A DNA stretch of 64,000 nt, taken from assembly GCF_024266705.1 (NCBI RefSeq), contig NZ_CP100756.1, positions 248,001 through 312,000 of the forward strand, written 5' to 3'. This document shows, in pieces, positions 36,954 to 45,859 of this stretch. The DNA comes from Natrinema gelatinilyticum. Its GTDB lineage: Archaea; Halobacteriota; Halobacteria; Halobacteriales; Natrialbaceae. The translations under genes and the position numbers were made by a program. Position 1 is the stretch's first letter; each line of letters begins with the position of its first letter. The notes under the pieces were generated by a model, which was given only the letters and a program-made list of their open reading frames with translations, was not told the DNA's origin and ran no database searches.

Positions 36954-38085
36954 ATGGGTGCGAAGAAGCACGTCGTTGATCTCTCTGATGAAGACCGCAA
37001 GACACTCGAGTGGTTCATTTCGACCGGTGAACGGAAGGCCGAGGACAATACGCGAGCACGGATTCTCTTGAAAGCAGATGACGGGCTCACTGATTCAAAA
37101 ATCAGTGAGCACGTTGGTTGTCACTGGAAAACAGCGTATAATACGCGCAAAGCCTACTGTGAGAGAGGGCTCGCAGCGATTCATCGCTGCAAGCCCGACC
37201 GTGAGTACGAACGCAAACTCGACGGGAAAGCCGAAGCTCATCTCATCCGCCTGGCCTGTAGCGAACCACCGGAAGGACACTCCCGTTGGACACTGCATCT
37301 TCTAGCGGACGAACTCGTGACTCTCGACGAGATCGACTTCGAGTCGATCTCTCACGAAACCGTTCGACAGCGTCTAAAAAAACACCCTGAAACCGCATCT
37401 CTCGGACTACTGGGCGATTCCGCCTGAACAAGACGCTGACTTCGTCTACTACATGGAGGACGTTCTCGACCTCTACCACGAACGGTACGATGAGAACCGT
37501 CCGGTCATCTGTTTCGACGAGTCCAGCAAAGCACTCCGTGGCCACAAGCGCGACCCGCTCCCGGCAAAACCGGGAGCGGTCGCTCGCGTCGATCATCGGT
37601 ATGAACGCAATGGAAAACAGCGGATTCATCTCGCAACGGAACCGTTGACTGGGTGGGTCAACGTCGAGATTACCGAGCGGAGACGTACTGCCGAATGGAT
37701 TGATCGGATGGTCGAACTCGCGGATGACCACTACCCGGATGCGGAGTGCATCCGGGTGGTGGTCGATCAACTCAATACGCACAATCCCGCTGGATTCTAC
37801 CAGTTTTTCCCGCCAGACCAAGCCCAAGCGTACCTCGCTCGGTTCAAGTTCCACTACGTCCCCAAAAAAGGAAGTTGGTTGAACATGGCCGAGATCGAGC
37901 TGGGCGTCCTCAAACGGCAGTGTCTCGATCGCCGGATCTACCACGCAGCGACCCTCCGCTCGGAGGTCGCTGCGTGGCAGGCTCATCGAAACGCGGTTGA
38001 CCGACTCATCGACTGGCAGTTCACGACCGACGACGCACGAATCAAGCTACGCCAACTCTACCCGGTTGAAATCGAGGAGAACTAG
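36954..38085 (+). pseudogene. IS630 transposase in two reading frames (frameshifted at a 7-A run)
   Basis: Frame 1 (36954-37427) encodes the helix-turn-helix half (DSKISEHVGCHWKTAYNTRKAY, SISHETVRQRL). Frame 2 (open from 37378, stop 38085) encodes the catalytic half: VICFDESSKAL (Asp), VVVDQLNTHNP (Asp) and GSWLNMAEIELG (Glu), the IS630 DDE triad. The two meet at the A7 tract 37376-37382; the natural protein would read about RLK-NTLKPHLSDYW across it. Frame 2 is +1 (equivalently -2) relative to frame 1. Programmed frameshifting is known in IS630 relatives, so this may be functional expression rather than decay; a plain indel in the A-run is the alternative. Confidence 0.8.
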
Positions 38086-38109
38086 CAAGAATACGGTTGA
38101 AGCTACACT

Positions 38110-38476
38110 CAGATTCGACGCGTGAATCCCCCCTTCGGTCGTCGTGAATTTCGTCCAGCACCATCTCGAAGACGAGGACCGCGAGCTGTATCAGCGGTGC
38201 CGCGACCCACGACGGAAGGGAACTGAGAAGACGGAGTTGCACGTCGATTGCATCAACTCGTCTGAGTGGAATCGGGTCGTTCCCTTTGCCGCTCGTTCGG
38301 TTTCGAAACTCGATGCGAACGCCGACGGACGGCCCTGGTGCCGTGGAGCGCTTCGAGGACGAGCGGTGACTCGGAGATGAGAGCGACTCATCGCTCGAGG
38401 ACCTACCGAGTGGTTGGGCAGTATCGACAACAGGTCACCGAAACAGTAAATAGTCAGGAGAGAACAGAGTCGGGAC
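38110..38476. other. Intergenic stretch; possible IS-truncated C-terminal gene scrap on the minus strand
   Basis: 367 bases. On the minus strand a frame (GTG 38242 downward into the IS630 right end) encodes a hydrophobic segment, VAAPLIQLAVLVFEMVLDEIHDD, which reads like the end of a membrane protein and loses sense on entering the IS. It may be a microprotein or a scrap of a gene displaced by the IS. The promoter of the ribbon-helix-helix gene occupies the right end of the stretch. Confidence 0.35.
38446..38453 (+). promoter_or_regulatory. TATA box of the ribbon-helix-helix gene
   Basis: GTAAATAG centred about 28 bases before ATG 38477, consistent with a leaderless transcript. Confidence 0.45.
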
Positions 38477-38866
38477 ATGTCAAAAGATACCGTCAGGTAT
38501 CCCGACGACGTGGTCGAGCAAATTGACGCGCTCGTCAAAGACGGTATGTTCGAGAGCAAATCGGAGTTCTATCGCTTCTCCGCGGAGTACGTCCTCACAC
38601 TGATCGATCCAAACCACGAGGTCAAGACGTTCAATTTCGACGAGATCAAGTCCGAACTTGATATCAGCAACCGCACCCACGCCGACGCGGTCGGATCCGA
38701 CGGCGGGACCTTTTTCCTGGACGCCGTGATAACAGTCCGGAAACAGGGCCTCCGCGGAAACTACGAGGCTGCAGAGCGATTCATCGACACCCACTACGAC
38801 GCGACCGATCAGGAGTGTATCATTCTCGAGGAACTGCTCGGAACCTACCGCGACAGCGCCCCGTAA
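38477..38866 (+). CDS. Ribbon-helix-helix DNA-binding protein
   Basis: 129 residues. N-terminal MetJ/Arc-type ribbon-helix-helix: DTVRYPDDVVEQIDALVKDGMFESKSEFYRFSAEYVL (about 4-40). The remaining ~85 residues are acidic with a conserved-looking FIDTHYDATDQECIILEELL helix at the end. Similar two-part RHH proteins in haloarchaea are small transcription regulators. It lies between the IS630 element and the convergent cobQ. Targets unknown. Confidence 0.82.
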   Translation: MSKDTVRYPDDVVEQIDALVKDGMFESKSEFYRFSAEYVLTLIDPNHEVKTFNFDEIKSELDISNRTHADAVGSDGGTFFLDAVITVRKQGLRGNYEAAERFIDTHYDATDQECIILEELLGTYRDSAP

Positions 38867-38938
38867 TCGACCGGGCGCATCGACCACTGTCCGGTGCTCA
38901 GACTACTGCAAGTTCCGCCGACCGCTGCCCACCGTCGG

Positions 38939-40540
38939 TCACTCGATCCGATGGAACGGGTCGCCCAGGGCCGTCAGATCGACGTGATCGCGGATGAGTC
39001 GCGCCGCACGACCATACGGCGTCGTCGAAGGTGCGTTCGCCGCCGCACCATCGCGCGTCGGTCGATCGACGCCCGCCGTCGTCGCGACGTAGTCGAGAAA
39101 GGCCGTTCGCACCGACTCGTTGTCGAACAGGCCGTGTAAATATGTCCCCAGTACGCGTCCGCGGGCTGCGCTCGAGTCGCCAAGCGGACGGCTCACGTCG
39201 TCTACGGCCCGCGTCAGACCGGCGTGGATTTCGTAGCCCGCCGCGGAGCCGTCTGCCCCTGAAAGCAGTGGCGTCGCTGAGCCGTCGACGGAGACCGTCG
39301 TCTGCTCGAGGCGCTTGTCGCCTTCGAATCTGGTTTCGACCGGCAAGAGACCGAGTCCCTCGACGACGTCCTCGTCACCCGTCCCCTCGAGTGCGGCGTT
39401 GGTGATTCGTTCGCCGAGCATCTGATACCCGCCGCAGACGCCGACGATCGGCCCGTCGAACGCCGCGAGCGCATCGGCGAGTCCAGCCTCGTGCATCGTC
39501 AGGAGGTCGTCGACCGTATTCTTCGTCCCCGGAAGGACCACCGCGTCGGCGTCTGCCTTCTCGAGGAGGTCGTCGCGAGTGTGCCCATCGATACTGACTG
39601 TGCCATCGACCGGGACGTAAACGACCGAGACGCCTGGCTCGTCGGACAGTGCTTCGAGGTCCGTCGCGTTCGAAATTCTGGGCAGCCGAGGAACGGCAAC
39701 CCGAATCCGTCGGTCGGGGGGGACGCCGTCGTCGCCGCCGACAACGCCTCCCGCTTCGCTGTCGGGCAGACCGACGCTATCCTCCTCCGGAAGGCCAGGA
39801 TCGTCGTAGGGAAGCACGCCCAGGATCGGCACGCCGGTCCGGGATTCAATCTCCTCGATTCCGGGCTCGAGCAGGGAGGGATCGCCCCGGAATTTCGTGA
39901 TGAGCGCGCCGACGATTCGGTCGCGCATCGCGTCCGGAACCAGTTCGATGGTTCCATAGAGGCTGGCGAAGGCCCCGCCGCGTTCGATATCTACCAGCAG
40001 AAGGACGTCGGCGTCCGCAAACACGGCCGTCTCGACGTTTGCGAGGTCCCGGTCGTGCAGATTGATCTCGCCGATGCCACCCGCTCCCTCGGCGACGATC
40101 ACGTCGTTGTCGGCTGCCAGCCTACGGTACGATTCTTCGACGGCCTCGCGCGCTCGGTCCCAATACTCGTCGTAGTAGGAGCCGACGGACACGTGGTCGT
40201 GGGCCGTCCCCTGCAGTACGAGCTGGCTCTCACCGTCGCCGCGCGGTTTGAGCAAGACCGGGTTGCAGTCGGTCGTCGGCGTCGTACGAGCCGCGCGGGC
40301 CTGGACGAACTGCGAGATGCCGATCTCACCCCACCGGCCGACAGTACCGTCACCGGATTCGCCGCCTCGTCGGCCCTCCGTGTCCGGCCGAACGACGACG
40401 CGCGCGTTGTTGCTCATGTTCTGGCCCTTGAACGGGGCGACGTCGATTCCGCGGTCGGCGAGCAACCGGCAGAGGCCGGCGGCGACCGTCGACTTGCCGA
40501 CGTGGCTCGCGGTTCCGGCGACGAGAAGCGTTCTGGTCAT
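38939..40540 (-). CDS. cobQ: Cobyric acid synthase
   Basis: Amidates four carboxylates of adenosylcobyrinate diamide during cobalamin synthesis. 533 residues. N-terminal synthetase P-loop [23 protein letters not shown] and [11 protein letters not shown]-terminal class I glutaminase with the nucleophile Cys in [10 protein letters not shown] and the catalytic His in [13 protein letters not shown] 40540 gives the family start [10 protein letters not shown]. The corrinoid adenosyltransferase gene lies upstream on the same strand (139 bases), so they are probably co-transcribed. Haloarchaeal acidic insertions are present. Confidence 0.95.
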   Translation of the reverse strand: MTRTLLVAGTASHVGKSTVAAGLCRLLADRGIDVAPFKGQNMSNNARVVVRPDTEGRRGGESGDGTVGRWGEIGISQFVQARAARTTPTTDCNPVLLKPRGDGESQLVLQGTAHDHVSVGSYYDEYWDRAREAVEESYRRLAADNDVIVAEGAGGIGEINLHDRDLANVETAVFADADVLLLVDIERGGAFASLYGTIELVPDAMRDRIVGALITKFRGDPSLLEPGIEEIESRTGVPILGVLPYDDPGLPEEDSVGLPDSEAGGVVGGDDGVPPDRRIRVAVPRLPRISNATDLEALSDEPGVSVVYVPVDGTVSIDGHTRDDLLEKADADAVVLPGTKNTVDDLLTMHEAGLADALAAFDGPIVGVCGGYQMLGERITNAALEGTGDEDVVEGLGLLPVETRFEGDKRLEQTTVSVDGSATPLLSGADGSAAGYEIHAGLTRAVDDVSRPLGDSSAARGRVLGTYLHGLFDNESVRTAFLDYVATTAGVDRPTRDGAAANAPSTTPYGRAARLIRDHVDLTALGDPFHRIE

Positions 40541-40679
40541 CCGCGTTGGACGGTAGTCGCGCTGCCGACGGTATCGTCCTATCGATTCGGTTTCTCCAGG
40601 CGACGGTCCGATCGATCGCGTCGCCGACCCGAATACCCGAAGCGAGGCGTTCGACACCGGACATCGGCAATCGAACCAA

Positions 40680-41369
40680 TCAGAACTCCGTCCCGCGTCG
40701 CGCCCGCTGTCCGTCCTCGATCGGGTGTTTCACCTTGCGGACGTTCGTGATCAGGTCCGCGCGATCGGCGAGATACGATGGTTCAGCGTGGCTTCCCGAC
40801 AACACGAGTTCGAGGTCGGCTGGCTTCGCGTCGATCAGTCCGTGAACGTCGGCCTCCGAGATCAAACCGCGATCCGCAGCGTAGAGGATCTCGTCGAGGA
40901 TCAGCATGTGCATCCCCGCCTCCGGCGCCGCGTCGAGATCGATCGGTTCGCCGAGGTCGGCTTCCTCGGCCGCCTCGAGGAGTTCGTGAGTCCGGTCGAG
41001 GCCAGCCACGGCTTGCGCTTCGTGTTCGTTCTCGTCGCTCCCGTCCGCCATCCCGTGCCAGCCGTAGTGACCGAGATTTTCGTAGCTGATCCCCGGAAGC
41101 GCGGCGATCGCGTTGTACTCGCCGCGGACCGCTTCGACGCTCGAGGCCCCACCTTTCATGAACTGGAGCATGTGTACACGGTAGCCGTGGCCCGCAGCCC
41201 GCAGGCCCATGCCCAGTGTCGCGGTCGTTTTTCCCTTTCCGTCGCCCCACCAGACCTGTACGAAGCCGAACTCGTCCGGTGCGGCCGGTTCGATCTGCTC
41301 CGCTTCCGGCGTCCGTCCCTGCCCGGGTGTGTTGTCGATTGGGGCGTCTGGTGTTCGGTCGTCGCTCAT
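40680..41369 (-). CDS. cobO: Cob(I)yrinic acid a,c-diamide adenosyltransferase (CobA/CobO/BtuR)
   Basis: 229 residues. P-loop [20 protein letters not shown] (about residues 38-57), then MLQFMKGG, the EALAAAD-like EEADLGEP segment, [10 protein letters not shown] (Walker B-like) and [17 protein letters not shown] near the end, which matches the BtuR family. It adds the adenosyl group to corrinoids before cobyric acid synthesis, so it fits directly with cobQ. ATG 41369 (MSDDRTPDA) precedes an acidic haloarchaeal extension of about 30 residues. Confidence 0.94.
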   Translation of the reverse strand: MSDDRTPDAPIDNTPGQGRTPEAEQIEPAAPDEFGFVQVWWGDGKGKTTATLGMGLRAAGHGYRVHMLQFMKGGASSVEAVRGEYNAIAALPGISYENLGHYGWHGMADGSDENEHEAQAVAGLDRTHELLEAAEEADLGEPIDLDAAPEAGMHMLILDEILYAADRGLISEADVHGLIDAKPADLELVLSGSHAEPSYLADRADLITNVRKVKHPIEDGQRARRGTEF

Positions 41370-41515
41370 ATGCACCCGGTGGGCCCGACCGTACATGTAG
41401 TTGATTACGCTCGATCCGTATCGATTCGGCGGTATGCACGACCGACGCGTCTCGGTTCAGTGACGTTCATAACCAAACGTGTCTTTAGGCCTCGCTCCAT
41501 ACCTGCGGTCAGGTC

Positions 41516-41875
41516 ATGTCGCTCGAGTTCTCGTCGTCCGACGATGTTCCCGCGTTCGAGTGTGTGATCGCCGCACTCGACGACGGTGCGTGTCGGGAGA
41601 TCGTGGCCGTACTCGAGGAGCCTATGACGGTCCACGAAATCGCGGAGGCGACGGACCGGCCGCTTTCGACGACCTACCGCAAACTCGATTCGCTGTCCGA
41701 GGCCGGTCTGGTAGCGGAAGTCGTCGGTGTCCGCAAGGAACGTCATCGAAAGTCGCGATACGTCGCCAGCTTCGAGCGGATCTCGATCGGGCTCGCCGAC
41801 GGCAACGAATTACACGCCGATGTCGACCGATCGACAGAACTCGGTCTCTGGTCGAACGTCACGAAGGAATTCTGA
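41516..41875 (+). CDS. ArsR-like winged-helix regulator
   Basis: 119 residues. Winged helix: IAALDDGACREIVAVLEEPMTVHEIAEATDRPLSTTYRKLDSLSEAGLVAEVV, then a basic wing (RKERHRKSRYVASF). The C-terminal ~30 residues (GLADGNELHADVDR) look like a short dimerisation or effector segment. It is divergent from cobO with 146 bases between, so it may regulate the cobalamin genes (inference). ATG 41516 begins MSLEFSSSDD. Confidence 0.85.
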   Translation: MSLEFSSSDDVPAFECVIAALDDGACREIVAVLEEPMTVHEIAEATDRPLSTTYRKLDSLSEAGLVAEVVGVRKERHRKSRYVASFERISIGLADGNELHADVDRSTELGLWSNVTKEF

Positions 41876-42158
41876 GCCTACTTCGAACGCGGTGCCATCG
41901 GAAGGCCCCGCCTCCGACCATCGCTCTCGGCACGGAGACCGCGCCCGCCGCCTCGATGGTAGCGTGGAAACTCGAGCGGTTGGCGCGAGAGCGCGGACGC
42001 ACACTGGCGGACAACGGCCGAACGTCACGACCCGAGCCGGGACAGATCGGCCCCGGCCGAAGTGGCTCGGAGAGCGGCGGACTCTGGGTGTCGGGTAGCT
42101 CCGAAACCGATCGATTCGTGCTCCGGTTTTTTCTCCTCGCACGGTGGAGTGACGGACC

Positions 42159-42608
42159 GTGACCGAACGCATTCTCGTTCCGACGGACGGGTCCCCCCTC
42201 TCGCGGCGGGCCCTCGAAACGGCGCTCGCGGAATACCCGGACGCGGATATCGTCGCGCTACACGTCGTGGATCCATTCGAGCCGGGATACAGCGTGTACG
42301 ACGCTCCATACGACGTCGAGAACGAACCGATCCACGGTTCAGAAGAGTGGTACGAACGCGCCGACGAACTCGCAACCGTCCTCCTCGAGGACCTCCAGGA
42401 CGTCGCCGCGGGATACGATACGGAACTCGAACTCGAGACGATCACCGGGGACCCGAGCAGGGAAATCGTCGAGTACGCCACGGACAACGACGTCGATCAG
42501 ATCATCATGGGAAGTCACGGCCGAGAGGAGGGCGCTCGTATTCTGCTCGGGAGCGTGACCGAAGCGGTCGCGTTCCGCGCGCCGATGCGCGTCAGCCTCG
42601 TCCGGTGA
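42159..42608 (+). CDS. Universal stress protein (UspA family)
   Basis: 149 residues. N-terminus TERILVPTDGSPLSRRALETAL, middle DVVDPFEPG-type loop, and the nucleotide motif IIMGSHGREEGARILLGSVTEAVAF (G-x2-G-type). GTG 42159 with a GGAG-like Shine-Dalgarno just upstream. Stand-alone UspA; 283 bases of noncoding DNA precede it. Paralogue of the UspA at 22359-22781. Confidence 0.9.
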   Translation: MTERILVPTDGSPLSRRALETALAEYPDADIVALHVVDPFEPGYSVYDAPYDVENEPIHGSEEWYERADELATVLLEDLQDVAAGYDTELELETITGDPSREIVEYATDNDVDQIIMGSHGREEGARILLGSVTEAVAFRAPMRVSLVR

Positions 42609-42793
42609 CCCGACCGCCTCGAACGGTGTCCGAGAACGAGTTCCGTCGAAGCCGACCGGAGCACCGAGAGGGTACTGTATGACTTCCGGTTCTGCCGTGG
42701 ATGTGGAAGCGCGTTAACGCAAGAACCCCGGCCGCACCCGAGAACGACTGAGCCGAAATACCGATCGGCGACACGGGCTTCAGACCGACGGTC

Positions 42794-43327
42794 TCACTCA
42801 GTCGTGATGACGTTCTCGTCGAACTTCTCCCGGACTTTCTCGACTTTCGGGGCCGCGTGCATCCGGCAGTAGGCGTCGGTGGGATTCTTTTCGAAGTAGT
42901 TCTGGTGGTACTCCTCGGCCTCGTAGAACGTTTCCAGCGGCTCGATCTCGGTGACGATTCCGTCGTAGAGTCCCTCGGCTTCGAGTTCCTCTGCGAACGC
43001 GCGAGCGGTCTCGAGTTGCTCGTCGCTATGGGCGTAGATCGCCGAACGGTACTGGGAGCCGACGTCCGGCCCCTCGCGATTCAGGGTCGTGGGATCGTGG
43101 ATCGAAAAGAAGACCTCGAGCAGGTCTTCGTAGGCGATCCGGTCGGGATCGAACGCGAGTTGCACGACTTCGGCGTGGCCGGTCTCGCCGGAACAGACCG
43201 CCCGATAGCTTGGATCGTCGGTGTGACCGCCGGCGTAGCCCGACGTGACGGACTCGACGCCCTCGAGTTTCTCGAAGACCGCTTCGACGCACCAGAAACA
43301 GCCGCCGCCTAATGTAGCTCGTTCCAT
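42794..43327 (-). CDS. msrA: Peptide-methionine (S)-S-oxide reductase
   Basis: 177 residues from ATG 43327. The catalytic motif GGGCFWCVEAVF begins at residue 8 (nucleophile Cys10), and YRSAIYAHSDEQLE and EEYHQNYFEKNP are the expected MsrA segments. It repairs oxidised methionine. An ATG nine bases upstream (43336) is equally possible. Divergent from the enoyl-CoA hydratase gene, sharing a promoter region of about 140 bases. Confidence 0.96.
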   Translation of the reverse strand: MERATLGGGCFWCVEAVFEKLEGVESVTSGYAGGHTDDPSYRAVCSGETGHAEVVQLAFDPDRIAYEDLLEVFFSIHDPTTLNREGPDVGSQYRSAIYAHSDEQLETARAFAEELEAEGLYDGIVTEIEPLETFYEAEEYHQNYFEKNPTDAYCRMHAAPKVEKVREKFDENVITTE

Positions 43328-43471
43328 ACGATCCATTGGACGTGCGTAAGGAAAGTTGTGACGGCGAGGGATCCTGTTGTGACAGACGAGCGACCGTGAC
43401 GGGTTCGTGACCGCGTTGGGCAACTGCGGGCGTCAGAAAGGATTTGACGGTGGCCACTGAAACGGCGGGAC

Positions 43472-44242
43472 ATGTCCTGGAATACGGTACAACTCGAGTG
43501 GGACGATGACGTAGCAACGCTGACGGTCGACCGACCCGATGCGCTCAACGCGTTGAACGTGGCGACGCTCGAAGCGATGGGCGAAGCGATCGAGGCGGCG
43601 GCGAACGACGGCGCGCGCGCACTCGTGCTGACCGGAGCCGGCGACGCGTTCATCGCCGGTGCGGACATCAAATACATGCAGGACCTCTCCGCAGAAGCGG
43701 CCCAGGAGTGGGGTGAACTCGGCCACGACGTCGCCGACGCCCTCGAGGCCTTTCCCGCGCCGACGATCGCCGCGGTCAACGGCTACGCCTTCGGCGGCGG
43801 CTGCGAGATGGCGCTCGCCTGCGACCTGCGGGTCGCGAGCGAGTCGGCGCTGATCGGCAACACCGAGATCGATCTGGGGATCATTCCCGGCTGGGGCGCC
43901 ACCCAGCGGCTGCCGCGACTCGTCGGCGACGAAACCGCCCGTCGGATGATATTCTTCGGGGAGCGCCTCGGTGCCGATGCCGCCGCGGAGGTCGGCCTGT
44001 TCGGCGAGGTCGTCGCCGACGACGACCTCGCGGACGCCGCGGCCGAGCTGGCCGACAGAATTGCGGCGAAGCCTGCGTTCGCGATGCGGACCGCCAAACA
44101 GGCGCTCAATCAGGGCTACGAGGGACCACAGGCGAGCGGGCTCGAGTACGAAAAGCGCGCGTTCGCGAGCCTGTTCGGGACGCACGACCAGCGCGAAGGG
44201 ATGGCGGCGTTCGTCGAAGATCGGGACCCGGAGTTCGAGTAA
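43472..44242 (+). CDS. Enoyl-CoA hydratase/isomerase family protein
   Basis: 256 residues of the crotonase fold. Oxyanion-hole segment GAGDAFIAGADIKYMQ (about 55-70) and NGYAFGGGCEMALACDLRVASE (about 100-120) holding a catalytic Glu, with the C-terminal trimerisation helix RTAKQALNQGYEGPQASGLEYEKR. It hydrates enoyl-CoA in beta-oxidation or a related CoA pathway; no other fatty-acid genes are adjacent, so the exact substrate is open. Confidence 0.92.
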   Translation: MSWNTVQLEWDDDVATLTVDRPDALNALNVATLEAMGEAIEAAANDGARALVLTGAGDAFIAGADIKYMQDLSAEAAQEWGELGHDVADALEAFPAPTIAAVNGYAFGGGCEMALACDLRVASESALIGNTEIDLGIIPGWGATQRLPRLVGDETARRMIFFGERLGADAAAEVGLFGEVVADDDLADAAAELADRIAAKPAFAMRTAKQALNQGYEGPQASGLEYEKRAFASLFGTHDQREGMAAFVEDRDPEFE

Positions 44243-44299
44243 CGAGGCTCCGATAACCCGCTTTTCGATCGTCGACACATATACCGTTCGTCGACTCGG

Positions 44300-44965
44300 C
44301 TACCGATCGTCGACGCGCCAGGTGAGCACTACACCGCCGTCGAGCCGGTCGATTTCCTCGAGTTCGAGGGTTGGAAAGTCGGCGACGAACCCCTCGCCAT
44401 CGGTGAGCGTCGGTGCATCGCGACCCCCGATTATTTTCGGGCCGACGAACACCCGGAGCTCGTCGACCAATCCGGCCTCGAACAGCGAGAAGATGAGTTC
44501 GCCGCCTCCCTCGACCATGAGCCGCTCTATACCCTGTTCCTGCAACGTCGCGATCGCTCGCAAGAGGTCGACCCGCTCGTCACCCGCCGTGATCAACTCG
44601 GCGCCGTCGGTGAGATCCGCACGGCGTTCCACGGGCGCGTTCTCGCTCACGCAAACGTAGGTCGGCGCCGCATCGTCGAGGATCGCCGCGTCCGTCGGCG
44701 TCCGGCCGCTCGAGTCGACGACGATCCGTGCGGGGTTCGCCGACCGGCCGTTCTCGCGCCGTCTGGCGCGCAGTTCCTCGTCTTTGACAGTGAGACGAGG
44801 ATCGTCAGCGAGGACGGTCCCCACACCAACCGCGACGGCGTCGCTTTCGGCTCGGAGCCGATCGACCCGGCCGAAGTCTTCGCCACCGCTGATCGCAATC
44901 TGGTCTCGACGGCGCGAGGAGAGCTTGCCGTCCGCGCTCACGGCTGCGTTAACGACGACGTACAT
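44300..44965 (-). CDS. 2,5-diamino-6-(ribosylamino)pyrimidinone 5'-phosphate reductase (ArfC/RibD-C type)
   Basis: 221 residues, RibD C-terminal reductase fold: MYVVVNAAVSADGKLSSRRRDQ, GVGTVLADDPRLTVK, the NADPH-binding LMVEGGGELIFSLFEAGLVDEL, and KIIGGRDAPTL. In archaea the stand-alone reductase acts in riboflavin/F420 precursor synthesis. There is no deaminase domain, as usual for archaea. It is convergent with the enoyl-CoA hydratase gene. Confidence 0.93.
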   Translation of the reverse strand: MYVVVNAAVSADGKLSSRRRDQIAISGGEDFGRVDRLRAESDAVAVGVGTVLADDPRLTVKDEELRARRRENGRSANPARIVVDSSGRTPTDAAILDDAAPTYVCVSENAPVERRADLTDGAELITAGDERVDLLRAIATLQEQGIERLMVEGGGELIFSLFEAGLVDELRVFVGPKIIGGRDAPTLTDGEGFVADFPTLELEEIDRLDGGVVLTWRVDDR

Positions 44966-45095
44966 ACTCCGGCTGGGTCGTCGGTCCTAAAGAATCCCCG
45001 CGTCTCGGCTCAAGCCGGCCCTCGTCTCGGCCCGGAACAGTCGACGATTCGGCACTGATCGGCCATCGTCGCTTCTCGCGTCGGCCGGCTATAGA

Positions 45096-45107
45096 CCTAT
45101 ATATAGG
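45096..45107. repeat. Perfect palindrome CCTATATATAGG upstream of the metallophosphoesterase
   Basis: A 12-bp perfect palindrome 63 bases before GTG 45170, in an AT-rich segment (45091-45140). A related palindrome with the same CTATATATAG core occurs at 47544-47557 before the PhoU-like gene, so it may be a shared operator; being TA-rich, it could also be a plain promoter element. Confidence 0.4.
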
Positions 45108-45169
45108 CACTCATATCGAACATATAAACGACTTATCCGGTCTTGCGGAATTATTCCGGTGCATAACGC

Positions 45170-45859
45170 GTGACGACCGATACCACCACGTTCGGCGATC
45201 CGGTACCGTTCCATCACCGGCACATCGCCCTCGAGAACCGGGACGACGTTCACGGGTGTCTCGACTCGCTCGAGGCGCTGCTCTCGACGCTCGATCTCGG
45301 CTCGAACGACCTCGCCGTGTTCGTCGGCGATCTGGTGCGAAAGGGACCGGAGAGCAAGGCCGTCCTCGACCGCATCAGACGGTCGCCGCGGCTCGTTTCG
45401 GTCCGCGGAAACAACGAACAGAAACTGATCGACGGCGAGGCCTCGCTGCCGGCGCTCGACGCGGTCGACCTCCAGTATCTGGAGTCGTTGCCGGCCGCGA
45501 TTTCCTGGGACGACGGACTCGTCGTCCACGGCGGAGTCGATCCGGACCGGCCGCTGTCGGCCCACACTGAAGACGACGTGTTGACGATGCGGTCGCCGAA
45601 CGGGGACGGCTACGACGGCCCGTTCTGGTTCGAGACGTACGAGGGACCGCCGCGGGTCTTTTTCGGCCACACAGTCCTCGAGGAGCCGTTCGAGCGAGAG
45701 TGGACGGTCGGCCTCGATACCGGCTGTGTTTACGGCGGCACCGTAACAGCCTACGACGTCTGCGGGGAACGATTCCTGAGCGTCCCAGGGAACGATCACC
45801 TGGGGCAGCCTTCGGAAAAATCGTCGCGCTCGATCGCTGATACGGGAAATCTCGAATGA
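45170..45859 (+). CDS. Metallophosphoesterase (PPP/ApaH-like calcineurin fold)
   Basis: 229 residues. Metal motifs: DDVHGCLDSLEALL (the G of the usual GDxHG is replaced by D, but D and H remain), FVGDLVRKGP (GD), RGNNEQ (GNN-E), DDGLVVHGGVDP (HGG) and FFGHTVLEEP (GHT), which is a complete PPP-type phosphoesterase set. The likely substrate is a phosphorylated or polyphosphate-related compound, since the next gene is a polyphosphate kinase relative, overlapping by 4 bases. GTG 45170 was chosen; upstream is AT-rich. Confidence 0.88.
   Translation: MTTDTTTFGDPVPFHHRHIALENRDDVHGCLDSLEALLSTLDLGSNDLAVFVGDLVRKGPESKAVLDRIRRSPRLVSVRGNNEQKLIDGEASLPALDAVDLQYLESLPAAISWDDGLVVHGGVDPDRPLSAHTEDDVLTMRSPNGDGYDGPFWFETYEGPPRVFFGHTVLEEPFEREWTVGLDTGCVYGGTVTAYDVCGERFLSVPGNDHLGQPSEKSSRSIADTGNLE

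Larger units (their letters stand above)
35821..38109 (+). mobile_element. IS630-type insertion sequence, interrupted by a second IS
   Basis: The ends are 15-bp perfect inverted repeats: AGTGTAGCTTCAACC at 35821-35835 and its complement at 38095-38109. Inside are the two transposase reading frames at 36954-38085. The left end is split by another IS at 35848-36916. IS630 elements insert at TA; a TA lies within each terminal repeat (35825-35826 and 38104-38105), so the true element may start just after it. Then GCTTCAACC is the actual terminus, and the pre-insertion site would have read AGTGTACACT, a palindrome. Confidence 0.85.

Noticed and set aside
40541..40679. Cobalamin riboswitch between cobO and cobQ
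   Set aside because: No B12-box-like conserved motif was seen, and such riboswitches are not generally known from haloarchaea.
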